The notes under the pieces are model-generated. The model searched no databases. It was not told the origin of the DNA and saw nothing but the letters and a program-made list of their open reading frames with translations. DNA of 64,000 nucleotides from M3007 sp965249785 (lineage in GTDB: Bacteria > Bacteroidota > Bacteroidia > Chitinophagales > Saprospiraceae), in the NCBI GenBank assembly GCA_965249785.1, contig CBDFMU010000007.1, positions 62,001 to 126,000 on the forward strand, given 5' to 3'. Shown here piece by piece: positions 9,716 through 17,270 of the stretch (position 1 is its first letter; every line of letters begins with the position of its first letter). A program made the translations under genes and the position numbers.

Positions 9716-9843
9716 CAGGCGGCTGAGTCGAATTGTGCATAGAGACGAGGCTTTTTTGGGGAATGCAGCTTGGCCCGAAAAAAGATTGGGAACGACGTTG
9801 GCAGGTCGCTCCCAATGGGAATAGCAAATAGGGTAGTTTAATT

Positions 9844-10239
9844 CTATTGCTGCGACATCAATGTACCGCTGGCATCGTATAAGAATTCCTTGTGCATTAC
9901 TTCGGCCTCATACATCATCGAGCCGTCCGCGTGGAGTATTTGGGCGGCTCCTTTTACCTCTTTGCCTTGTAGGGCAGCCTGCACAGCACCTGGTAATTCG
10001 GTTACATGGATGGTCGTCTCTGTTTCGAGCCACTGCCCCTCCGCCGTGAAACTTGCACTCATACCGACTTTGTTTTCTCCAAACTCTGCTTCCCAGGTTC
10101 CATTTTTTTCCTGTTCCCAGTCTATATCCTGCGCATCCGGAAATTTCTCTTTAAAAGCCGCAATGACATTGGCCGGAGGAACATCGCGGGTACAAGCAGC
10201 GACGTGTACGCTGAGGTAAAGCGCGAACAGCACCATCAT
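9844..10239 (-). CDS. PepSY-like periplasmic protein, second copy
   Basis: A paralogue of the PepSY-like protein at 3839-4237, with the same two-half layout (FKEKFPDAQDIDWEQEKNG and GQWLETET, then VQAALQGKEVKGAAQI and MYEAEVMHKEFLYDASG). The reading frame is open to an ATG at 10281, but that start would overlap the conserved upstream element. An ATG at 10239 gives a clean signal peptide (MMVLFALYLSVHVAAC, possibly a lipoprotein signal) and puts the element 39 bp upstream, matching the spacing at the paralogue. The later start is therefore preferred. The role is unknown; shared control with the first copy and with an efflux operon suggests an envelope-stress or ion-related function. Confidence 0.8.
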   Translation of the reverse strand: MMVLFALYLSVHVAACTRDVPPANVIAAFKEKFPDAQDIDWEQEKNGTWEAEFGENKVGMSASFTAEGQWLETETTIHVTELPGAVQAALQGKEVKGAAQILHADGSMMYEAEVMHKEFLYDASGTLMSQQ

Positions 10240-10277
10240 TTTTTGCACCTTTGAAAACTTATTTAATGAAATGATGC

Positions 10278-10313
10278 ACAAAGGTCGAGGGCAATTTTGG
10301 AGACATTTAGGAG
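10278..10313 (-). promoter_or_regulatory. Tandem 11-bp direct repeat plus TTTG box (copy B)
   Basis: On the minus strand two 11-bp units, CTCCTAAATGT and CTCCAAAATTG, are followed by CGACCTTTGT. The layout and most bases match copy A at 4268-4303. The CGACCTTTGT box is identical to the one in copy C at 26747-26781. It lies 39 bp upstream of the preferred start of the second PepSY-like gene. Confidence 0.55.
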
Positions 10314-10330
10314 AGCAAAAAGTGCTCTTT

Positions 10331-12304
10331 CTATTTCTTTGCCGTATGGTCTTCGATGGAATCTGTGGTTAGGCGGATTGGTTTGCCACCTTTCTTTTTG
10401 TCAAAATCTACTCCTACCAATGCGGCTATCATTTGGGCAAAGTGTTTGGCCTTGATCTTTTCAGAGTTATTCTTTACTTCACCAAGCGGAGGCAGATCGG
10501 GCGACAGGGTGGCAAACCAAATCTGTTCTGAACCAGCCGTCAAGTGATTGTGTATCTGCCAGTTACCTCTAAAACCGCCGCGCCCTCGTCCGTGATCAGT
10601 CGTCATAAATAGTGCCGTTCGACCTTGATATTCCGGGCTGCTTTGCATTTTTTGCCAGAGATCACCCACCAGCGAATCGAGGCGATAAATAGCATCGAGC
10701 GTGCCATCATAGTGACCCTCGTGGGCAATCAGGTCAGTTTCCATCAAAGAAATATATAAAACGGAGGGTTTTTCTTTCTCAAAAAACTGCTCAGCCAATC
10801 GCCAGGTAATGCTATCATGGCGATTGATGGTGTTTAAAATGGCTGGCGACCAGAATTTTTTGTCTTCGGGTGGTAGACATTTTTTCCAGTTTCTTATTGC
10901 CGGACGCGTGCTTCCTGCATTGATTGGAAAATTACATTTCCGGGCATTCAGTACATAATATAGATTGCTCCACGAAGCAAAAACACCAATTTTTTCGCAA
11001 AAAGCAGGCTTTTGGGCTAAAACCTGGAATACATTGGTATGACGATCCCGCCAAGGATGGTTATCGAAAATACGCGGGTCGGCACGTCCAGTTAATATTT
11101 CCGCGTAGCCGGGATAGGAAATACGAATTTGATTAGCCACATCCACCCGACTGCCTTGTTTGCGGTTACCATGCAATTGCCCCTTAGTTTGCACGGTTGA
11201 CCACAAAAAAGGCATCAGTTTCTGGCGACGTTCGACCGGGTCAGGGAACCAATATTTTTTACGGTATGCTGCCGTGTCCGACACGAATTTAGGGTTAAAA
11301 AGCAGTGCACTGTCGGCTCCCTCAAAAACTTCCTGCCAACGCACACCATCCGAAGTAACGACCAGCAAATGGTCAGCCTGCGAGTATCCAACTGCGGGCA
11401 AAAGAGCCAAAATGATTAAAAGTATTCTATGGGGGTTGGTAAAACCTGCCTGCATTTCTTTTGTCCTCCGCCGAGAGCCGTCATGCGACCAGCCGGGCGC
11501 CGCGAACAAGTATTTTATCTTTTGCAAAAATGTAACATCACGCCGCTGTACATCCCGCCCAATGGCTCGGAATTCATGAGTCACAATCTCAAAAGGCAAA
11601 CCGTACTGCCGCTGTTCTACAAGTCCGTAGACTACTTTTTCTTGTGGGTCTTCGGGCTGATAAGTACCAAACAATCTATCCCAAAAAGCGAACACCATAC
11701 CCATGTTTTTGTCCAGATACCGCACGTTCGAGGCGTGGTGGACGCGGTGCATGGAAGGTGTAACCAGCACCCATTCCAGCCATCGCAGGCGTCCGGCAGG
11801 GAAGGCTTCGGTATGCAGAAAGTTACCGTAGGTGATCGTAATCAGGTAGGCCACCAAAGCATCCTCTCCTCGAAAACCGAGCAAAATCAAGGGGCTATAA
11901 TAGAAAAACTTGGTCGCTGATTGCCAAAAATCTGCCCGCAGGCTCACCGTCAAATTCATTTCGTGGGCAGAATGGTGCACGGCATGCGTCGCCCAGAATA
12001 GTCGGCTCTGGTGCGACACCCAGTGCATCAGCCAAAAGCAAAAGTCACCCAGGATGATAAGCACTGTCCAGTAGATCCAGCGGTTTTGAATATTCAGCAC
12101 ATGAAACGGATACAGCCAGGCAAAGAACGCCAAACCAGCGCCCCGCGCCAGGAGATCAAGCGGGAAGCGCAACAAAGCCGTCCAGACATTGGCTACTGTG
12201 CCGCGTAAAGTATAATGATGACGACTGCTGACCAGCTCAGCCAAACCGAGCAGCACTAAAACCGGGGTGGAGATTTGCAGGATAAGCAACTCGGCTGGAC
12301 TCAT
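10331..12304 (-). CDS. Fusion of sterol desaturase/fatty acid hydroxylase and alkaline phosphatase-superfamily protein
   Basis: A 657-residue reading frame joining two proteins. Residues 1-283 are a membrane-bound fatty acid hydroxylase/sterol desaturase with several transmembrane helices and the di-iron histidine clusters HWVSH, HAVHH and HRVHH. They end with PGWSHDGS, the usual end of that family. Met284 (codon at 11455-11453) starts a segment that looks like a new protein. It has a signal peptide (HRILLIILALLPAVGYS) and an alkaline-phosphatase/phosphodiesterase fold with VVTSDGVRWQEVFEGAD, YPGYAEILTGR, TDLIAHEGHYD and FMTTDHGRG metal-site motifs. Either the hydroxylase stop codon was lost or this is a genuine two-domain protein. 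The signal peptide favours translation of the second part on its own. Specific substrates cannot be assigned. Confidence 0.82.
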   Translation of the reverse strand: MSPAELLILQISTPVLVLLGLAELVSSRHHYTLRGTVANVWTALLRFPLDLLARGAGLAFFAWLYPFHVLNIQNRWIYWTVLIILGDFCFWLMHWVSHQSRLFWATHAVHHSAHEMNLTVSLRADFWQSATKFFYYSPLILLGFRGEDALVAYLITITYGNFLHTEAFPAGRLRWLEWVLVTPSMHRVHHASNVRYLDKNMGMVFAFWDRLFGTYQPEDPQEKVVYGLVEQRQYGLPFEIVTHEFRAIGRDVQRRDVTFLQKIKYLFAAPGWSHDGSRRRTKEMQAGFTNPHRILLIILALLPAVGYSQADHLLVVTSDGVRWQEVFEGADSALLFNPKFVSDTAAYRKKYWFPDPVERRQKLMPFLWSTVQTKGQLHGNRKQGSRVDVANQIRISYPGYAEILTGRADPRIFDNHPWRDRHTNVFQVLAQKPAFCEKIGVFASWSNLYYVLNARKCNFPINAGSTRPAIRNWKKCLPPEDKKFWSPAILNTINRHDSITWRLAEQFFEKEKPSVLYISLMETDLIAHEGHYDGTLDAIYRLDSLVGDLWQKMQSSPEYQGRTALFMTTDHGRGRGGFRGNWQIHNHLTAGSEQIWFATLSPDLPPLGEVKNNSEKIKAKHFAQMIAALVGVDFDKKKGGKPIRLTTDSIEDHTAKK

Positions 12305-12332
12305 TTTTCGTGTGTTTAAAGATTGACCTCTT

Positions 12333-13241
12333 TCAAAGCACCTGCACCGTGACCACCGACGACATCGCTGCGGCCATTTCGTAAAAATACCGGCCCAAGG
12401 TTCCGTTTTTCAGCTGCCCATCGGCTTCGTTCTGGCTCGAAATAGCATACAGGATACGCCAGTAATGCTTGAACTCCCGTACCCGCTGGCCAACCGGCAG
12501 TTGTGGGTCATAGAGATGCAAGGGCATCGAGTTCGCCCCATTGAGCTCGACCACCTTGAAGTTGCCCCGTTCCAAATCCGCCACCGCATCGGCCAGTACA
12601 TCAAAGCGACCGAAGTAAAAACCTCCTACGGTGTTGCTGAGCTGGTCAAAAACCGCTTCCAGTTCGGTGGAAATCAAATGGTTGAGACTCAGGCATTCGG
12701 CCCCGGCCAGGCCATCGGGTTTGCGCATCCGCTGTGAAAAAGAGAAGATACTGCCCCGGATTTGTCCCGGCAGCCGGTAGTAGAGGATGGCAAACTCGGC
12801 CTCCGTATGGATAAATTCCTGCAAAATCAGGTTGCGCTGCACGCGTAGCAGGTAGGTTTTGAGCTCCCCGGCCGAATCAATTTTCCGCACCCCCATGCTT
12901 TGCATCCCCGTGTCAGGTTTCAAAATCACGGGGAACCGCAATCCTTCCCGATGCATCATTTCCTCCACTTCGCCGGGCGACACGGCTTTCCACAGAAGCA
13001 CGCTCCGCGGAATCATAGCGGCGGGCAGGCGGCGCAGCACCCCGAACTTGGAATAGCCCACCGTGCCGCCCAGTCGGATGCCGGGGTTAACGCCGATCAG
13101 AAAGCCGAGCGACCGCGACCGCAAGGCCCAGTATAAAAACGCGGAGAGGTACAGCGACAAAAACAGCGCGATTTTGAAAATAACCTGCCAGGCCCTTTCA
13201 AAAACCAATTGAAAAGGAGCGAAAAACGCCTTGATATGCAT
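12333..13241 (-). CDS. ATP-grasp family ligase-like protein
   Basis: A 302-residue protein with one hydrophobic N-terminal segment (about residues 20-43), then an ATP-grasp fold. FPVILKPDTGMQSMGVRKI is the nucleotide-binding lysine region, LILQEFI the hinge strand, GFYFGRFDVL and VVELNGANS the metal- and phosphate-binding acidic strands. ATP-grasp enzymes join a carboxylate to an amine, thiol or alcohol using ATP; the substrate is not evident. It sits between the hydroxylase fusion and the NAPE-PLD-like hydrolase with short gaps, so it belongs to a probable envelope-lipid operon, where it might ligate an amino acid or a fatty acid. The codons are GC-rich compared with the left flank. Confidence 0.8.
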   Translation of the reverse strand: MHIKAFFAPFQLVFERAWQVIFKIALFLSLYLSAFLYWALRSRSLGFLIGVNPGIRLGGTVGYSKFGVLRRLPAAMIPRSVLLWKAVSPGEVEEMMHREGLRFPVILKPDTGMQSMGVRKIDSAGELKTYLLRVQRNLILQEFIHTEAEFAILYYRLPGQIRGSIFSFSQRMRKPDGLAGAECLSLNHLISTELEAVFDQLSNTVGGFYFGRFDVLADAVADLERGNFKVVELNGANSMPLHLYDPQLPVGQRVREFKHYWRILYAISSQNEADGQLKNGTLGRYFYEMAAAMSSVVTVQVL

Positions 13242-13249
13242 ACTTGGAG

Positions 13250-14251
13250 TTAGTTTGAGTGAAAAGAGGCAGTCGCTTCTTTTGCTATGCGCACGGAGGC
13301 TGTTTTGGGCCGGAGAGTGGGCAAAAAATAGTTTTCCCCGACCGCCAGCACCTGCAAGTCCGCCACCCGGGCGCAGGCGCGAATGCGACGCAGGGGTTCC
13401 CCAAACGGCTCATGCGAGAGATCAAAAGTGCCGTAGTGCATGGGAATCAGTTTTTTGGCCCGTAATTCTCGAAAACCTCGCACAGCCTCTTCGGGATTGA
13501 TGTGCATCGGGCTTTCAAAGGCTGGCTGGTAGGTACCTACCCCTATAATCGCCGTGTCAATGTCCGGGAACAGTTGTGCCGTCTCGGCAAAATGCCGTCC
13601 ATAGCCTGTATCGCCACTGAAATACAGTGTATGCTCCGGAGTACGAATCAAGAATGCGCCCCACAAGTGCTGATTGGTATCAAATATCCAGCGGCGTGTC
13701 CAGTGCCGGGCAGGCAGGAAATAAATTTCCAACTCCGGATGCCCCGTTTCAAATTTCTGATACCAGCCTGCCCCTTGTACACTTATGTTTTTGACCCATT
13801 TTCTGAGCAGCATATCTGTTCCTAAACCAGTCAGGAACCGGACTTTCGGCGAATGTTGAGCAATAGCACAAAGACTGGCCTGATCACAATGGTCGCGATG
13901 ATTATGCGAGATCAATCCGAGGTCAATGTTCCCAAGTTCTGGCAATTGAAAAGGCATTTCGCTCCGGCGAGAAATACCGGGAAAACCGCCGAACATGGGG
14001 TCAATCAGCATAGAAACTCCCGACATTCTTAGAAAGAAACTGGCGTGACCAAGCCAGATCAGTACGTCTTCGGCTTCGTGTTTCAGGAACCTTTCGTCGC
14101 GCACTACCGGTACGCGCCAGACATCGCGCCGTTTTTCGGCCCGTTTCGGGTTGGGGGTGAGTGACCAGCGGATATGGTCGGACAGGGCGGGGATGAACGG
14201 GTAATCCGGGTTAAAAAACCGCCCCGGACGTCCATCGGGTTGCCGCGCCAA
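13250..14251 (-). CDS. NAPE-PLD-like metallo-beta-lactamase-fold hydrolase (5' end frameshifted)
   Basis: A 333-residue MBL-fold protein resembling N-acyl-phosphatidylethanolamine phospholipase D and UlaG-type hydrolases. It shows WLGHASFFLRMSGVSMLIDP, the metal motif SHNHRDHCD, FLPARHWTRR, YFSGDTGYG and PMHYGTFDLSHE. The contiguous frame would start at a TTG at 14251, which is not convincing. Another frame starting at an ATG at 14310 reads MSDTLLYHSNPTLSTLSV then EGWRGNPMDVRG, the expected N-terminus of this family. Adding one base to the CCCC run at 14222-14225 (GGGG in the gene) joins them as GNPMDVRGRFFNPDYP. The real gene therefore probably spans 13250-14310. It may cleave N-acyl phospholipids in the surrounding lipid cluster; this is inference. 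Confidence 0.85.
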   Translation of the reverse strand: MARQPDGRPGRFFNPDYPFIPALSDHIRWSLTPNPKRAEKRRDVWRVPVVRDERFLKHEAEDVLIWLGHASFFLRMSGVSMLIDPMFGGFPGISRRSEMPFQLPELGNIDLGLISHNHRDHCDQASLCAIAQHSPKVRFLTGLGTDMLLRKWVKNISVQGAGWYQKFETGHPELEIYFLPARHWTRRWIFDTNQHLWGAFLIRTPEHTLYFSGDTGYGRHFAETAQLFPDIDTAIIGVGTYQPAFESPMHINPEEAVRGFRELRAKKLIPMHYGTFDLSHEPFGEPLRRIRACARVADLQVLAVGENYFLPTLRPKTASVRIAKEATASFHSN

Positions 14252-14468
14252 CCTTCTACGGATAGGGTAGACAGCGTAGGATTGCTATGATACAACAAGG
14301 TGTCCGACATTTTTTCTGTTTAAACTTCCTTACTCTTTTGATCAATAGGGCACCCGGCGCGATGTTGCTTTTTACGGAAAAAGATGTGCTATGCCCTCGG
14401 GAGTAGTCTCCTGTGGCCACTAGACCAATGGCCGCTCAAATTGAGGCAGTAATGCCAACCTTTATTTT

Positions 14469-14592
14469 CTACCGCTCCAGCAGCAACTCCAGTATTTCCA
14501 ACGTCATCGGGCGACCTTCGATTCGTTCCAAAAAAGACGAGGCTTTTTCCGGAGATGCAGCTTCGCCCGAAAAAATTGGGGGCCGACGTTTG
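14469..14592 (-). pseudogene. Relic of an ECF sigma factor start and leader
   Basis: On the minus strand an ATG at 14507 begins MTLEILELLLER and then stops at a TAG ending at 14469. The intact sigma factor at 9155-9715 begins MTLEELELLLDG. The DNA upstream also matches: gacgaggctttttccgg then gatgcagctt at 14536-14565 versus gacgaggcttttttggg then gaatgcagctt at 9744-9771, continuing through cccgaaaaa and the cgacgtt that follows. About 120 bp is thus a diverged duplicate of the sigma gene's start and leader, with the rest of the gene missing. The 310-bp gap 14311-14620 holds nothing else recognisable. Confidence 0.6.
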
Positions 14593-14620
14593 ACACGATG
14601 TCTCCGGCACTAGGGCAAAA

Positions 14621-15634
14621 TCAGTATGGGATGCCCTTAGTCTTTTCTTTGCCTTGCGAGAGCAACTTTCCATCTACATTGAACAGCAGTTCTTTTGTCC
14701 CACGCAAAAAGGCAACAATGCCCAACAGCAGGGGCAGCCAAAATTCAAACAGCCTGAAAATCAAGGTCGTAGCCAAAGCATTGGGTAAGGCCATACCCTG
14801 CTGGACAAGTGCCCAGGTTATGGCGGCCTCCGTGGCGCCCAAGCCTTTCAGAATAGGCGAAGTATTGAGGGCCAATAACGCCGCCACATAGCCGACCGCC
14901 GCCATGCTCCAGCTGGCGGTCAGCCCTAACGCCTGCATCGCGACCCACAAATGGACGATGCCAACTACCTCTACCAGCAGGGAAACTGCTACCACCTGCC
15001 AGGCTTCTTTCCGGTTGAACGGATGTCCCCGCAACTCCGCAAATGCCGAAGTAAGGCTAGGCGCAAAGCGTTGTAACCACCTTACCGCTAAACCGCCCGT
15101 GCGCAGCGAGTAAAGCAACCACGCCAATGCCCCGGCCATGCCTAATAGCCACACCAGGCCCAACCATTCTCCCGGCGCGCCCTGCCGCAGTGCCACCCAA
15201 CCCAAGACGGGTACGGCTATCGCTGCCACCGTGGACAGCCCGACCAATAAGTGCAACGAAGAGGCAAAGTGAATTTTTGTCTTCGGCACCCCTGCCCGCT
15301 CTGCTTCCTCAGTGAACATGGCCAGCGATACCAGCCCGCCCCCCGGCAGGAATAAAGCCGCCAAATTGCGTTTCAGGTATAGCACCGCCAAACCCGACAA
15401 TGGAAATTTGGCCCCAACGGCCCGAAAACTATGGCGGTACATCAGGGCCTGTAGCCACACAAAGACCAGGCTGAGCAGTACGCCGAGCAGTATCCAGCGG
15501 AGCTGCGCATGCAGCAGATGTTCCTTCATGGCCCGCACCTCTGCCCCCTGGGTTTGGATGAAGTAGGCCACTGCCAATAACAACAGACCGAAAAAAGCAA
15601 TCTGTAGGGCGACTTTAAATCTTGTCCTTTTCAT
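14621..15634 (-). CDS. Lysylphosphatidylglycerol synthase TM-region (YbhN/AglD-like) membrane protein
   Basis: A 337-residue polytopic membrane protein with about 7-8 transmembrane helices, matching the UPF0104/LPG_synthase_TM family (FLPGGGLVSLAMFTEEAERA and KIHFASSLHLLVGLSTVA are characteristic). It corresponds to the flippase part of MprF without the aminoacyl-transferase domain. Related proteins move or modify polar lipids, or accompany glycosyltransferases. In this cluster, with two fatty acid hydroxylases and a NAPE-PLD-like hydrolase, a role in translocating a modified lipid is plausible but not shown. The start at 15634 follows the DUF2141 gene by 18 bp, indicating an operon. Confidence 0.82.
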   Translation of the reverse strand: MKRTRFKVALQIAFFGLLLLAVAYFIQTQGAEVRAMKEHLLHAQLRWILLGVLLSLVFVWLQALMYRHSFRAVGAKFPLSGLAVLYLKRNLAALFLPGGGLVSLAMFTEEAERAGVPKTKIHFASSLHLLVGLSTVAAIAVPVLGWVALRQGAPGEWLGLVWLLGMAGALAWLLYSLRTGGLAVRWLQRFAPSLTSAFAELRGHPFNRKEAWQVVAVSLLVEVVGIVHLWVAMQALGLTASWSMAAVGYVAALLALNTSPILKGLGATEAAITWALVQQGMALPNALATTLIFRLFEFWLPLLLGIVAFLRGTKELLFNVDGKLLSQGKEKTKGIPY

Positions 15635-15652
15635 AAAAGTCGATGCTGACGA

Positions 15653-16117
15653 TTACTGCTTGGACCAAGCGCGCAAGGTCGCCTCGAAGCTTATGCTTGA
15701 CGGCTCAAATTGGAAGGCTACTTCCTCGAATCGGGGCACACTCCACTTGGCACGCACCCCATTACTGAAGGCGTACGGTTCCGTCGGGATGCGCACCATG
15801 TTTTGATCAATCACGCCGTTCCGGTTCTCGTCCTGGTAGATAGCGGCGGCGTAGGTGCCGAAGGGCACGTGGTGCAAGGTCACGTCCACCGTACCGTTGG
15901 CCTGGGCAAAGGCACTGTCAGCGGCGACAAAGTCATCTTTGGAAAGAAAGTTTTTTTCGCTGTCGTACAGCACGACCCGCACCACGCCCTTTGAATTGTC
16001 CAGGCCATGCACCTGGAAAGTAAGGGTGCCGAAGGCCGGAGCGAATGCGGTAGAAAATCCAAAGGCCAAGGCTCCAAAGGCCAAAGCGACCGGAGCGGCA
16101 GAAAATAGTGATTTCAT
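15653..16117 (-). CDS. DUF2141 secreted protein
   Basis: A protein of 154 residues from the preferred ATG at 16117. The frame is open to 16156, but Met at 16117 gives a proper signal peptide (MKSLFSAAPVALAFGALAFG, cleaved near AFA). The mature part matches DUF2141: TLTFQVHGLDNSKGVVRVVL followed by YDSEKNFL, HVPFGTYAAAIYQDENRNG, and IPTEPYAFSNG. The family is a small periplasmic beta-sandwich of unknown function, often found near carotenoid or sterol-type desaturases in Bacteroidota; here a sterol desaturase-like gene lies directly upstream (16184-17077). Confidence 0.88.
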   Translation of the reverse strand: MKSLFSAAPVALAFGALAFGFSTAFAPAFGTLTFQVHGLDNSKGVVRVVLYDSEKNFLSKDDFVAADSAFAQANGTVDVTLHHVPFGTYAAAIYQDENRNGVIDQNMVRIPTEPYAFSNGVRAKWSVPRFEEVAFQFEPSSISFEATLRAWSKQ

Positions 16118-16183
16118 ACGCCAGTAAAATTTAGTTGGTGAAAATAAAATGACCACGAAGGGGAATCGAACGCGCTTTCATCT

Positions 16184-17077
16184 TTAGGCATCGCAAAGTT
16201 CAAGGGTGTTTTTGGAGAGATTCGGGAGTTTGGTTATTGGCAATTCGACCAACACTTGATCCGTGACCTTCGATTCGAGAAAGGGCAAGCGCAGCAAGGC
16301 CAGCCCGTTGTCGTATTCCGGCGCTATTGGGCAGGTATCCACCCCGAAGACTACTTCGCTGGCCTCCAGCCGGGCAAACGTGCCAAACAACCGGTCCCAG
16401 ATGCTGAGGATGTCGCCAAAATTGCGGTCGGTGTACGGCAGCTCGAAATGGTGGTGGACATGGTGTAAATTGGGCGTGATGAACACCCAGCTCAACACCC
16501 GGTCCGCCCGCTCCGGCAGACGGGCGTTGGCGTGTGCCCCCACCGTGAACACTATTTGCAGGATTTGCCGAAACACCAGGCACCAGATGGGTACGCCGCA
16601 TAGAAAAGTCCAGAATAAGGTGTGCGCCAGTCGCACCGTCGCCTCCGCCGGGTGTTCGCGCAACACGGTAGACACATCCACCACCAAGTCGGTATGGTGC
16701 ACACGGTGCAGTCGCCACAGCCATTTGAAGTGGTGCATCAACCGGTGATAGCCATACTCTGATAAATCGAGCAGCACCAGCGACCAACCAAACATCACCG
16801 CCAGATTGGCCCAGCCCGGCAGCCAATAGACCATGCCAAACCGATGTATAGCCGTCCACCTGGTCACCGCTGCGAACGCCCCTCCCAGCGCCAACTGCAC
16901 CGGTAGGGCGGCCAGGGCCAATACGCTGTTCGTTCGCGCGTGCCGCCATTTTCGGTAGTTGCCCCGCGTGAGTCCGATGATGTTTTCGATATTCCAAATT
17001 GCCGAGAACAGGACCACGAACAGGACCGCCTGAATAAGCGACGACGCCTGCGTGATACGGTCAATTAGATTGTCCAT
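16184..17077 (-). CDS. Sterol desaturase / fatty acid hydroxylase family protein
   Basis: A 297-residue integral membrane protein with four or more transmembrane helices and the histidine clusters of the membrane di-iron hydroxylase superfamily: HRLMHH, HRVHHTD and HHVHHHFELP, followed by the conserved FGDILSIWDRLFGTF. It is expected to hydroxylate or desaturate a lipid at the membrane. It heads a run of closely spaced minus-strand genes (DUF2141, YbhN-like, then the hydrolase and ligase), and a second hydroxylase domain occurs at 11456-12304. GC content is clearly above that of the 0-10 kb flank. The long overlapping frame at 16200-16997 is a GC-rich shadow. Confidence 0.88.
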   Translation of the reverse strand: MDNLIDRITQASSLIQAVLFVVLFSAIWNIENIIGLTRGNYRKWRHARTNSVLALAALPVQLALGGAFAAVTRWTAIHRFGMVYWLPGWANLAVMFGWSLVLLDLSEYGYHRLMHHFKWLWRLHRVHHTDLVVDVSTVLREHPAEATVRLAHTLFWTFLCGVPIWCLVFRQILQIVFTVGAHANARLPERADRVLSWVFITPNLHHVHHHFELPYTDRNFGDILSIWDRLFGTFARLEASEVVFGVDTCPIAPEYDNGLALLRLPFLESKVTDQVLVELPITKLPNLSKNTLELCDA

Positions 17078-17166
17078 GCTTGGATTTTTTGTTAGTGGAT
17101 AAAAGTCAGGCTGCGGAACGTGGTTCCGGATTCATTTTGGCCGATGCTGACAGTTGGTTTGATAGC

Positions 17167-17183
17167 GCCAACTTTTAGTTGGC
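17167..17183. repeat. Short perfect hairpin GCCAAC/GTTGGC
   Basis: The sequence GCCAACTTTTAGTTGGC is a 6-bp perfect inverted repeat with a 5-nt loop, in the 193-bp gap between the second DUF5686 gene and the hydroxylase gene. No T-run follows closely on either strand, so it is more likely a dispersed palindrome than a strong terminator. Nothing else was recognised in this gap. Confidence 0.4.
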
Positions 17184-17270
17184 AGTAGGGAAAAGCCGAT
17201 GCCGGATTATTTCCCCATAAAAATTTGATTATCAACCTAATAGTGCAAAATAAAAATGGACACTAGGCAC

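Noticed and set aside
14389..14673. A 94-codon minus-strand frame
   Set aside because: It overlaps the sigma relic and the end of the YbhN-like gene and shows no conserved sequence.
16200..16997. A 265-codon minus-strand frame overlapping the hydroxylase gene
   Set aside because: The translation is Gly/Ala/Arg-rich without family motifs, while the overlapping frame has all the histidine clusters of the hydroxylase.
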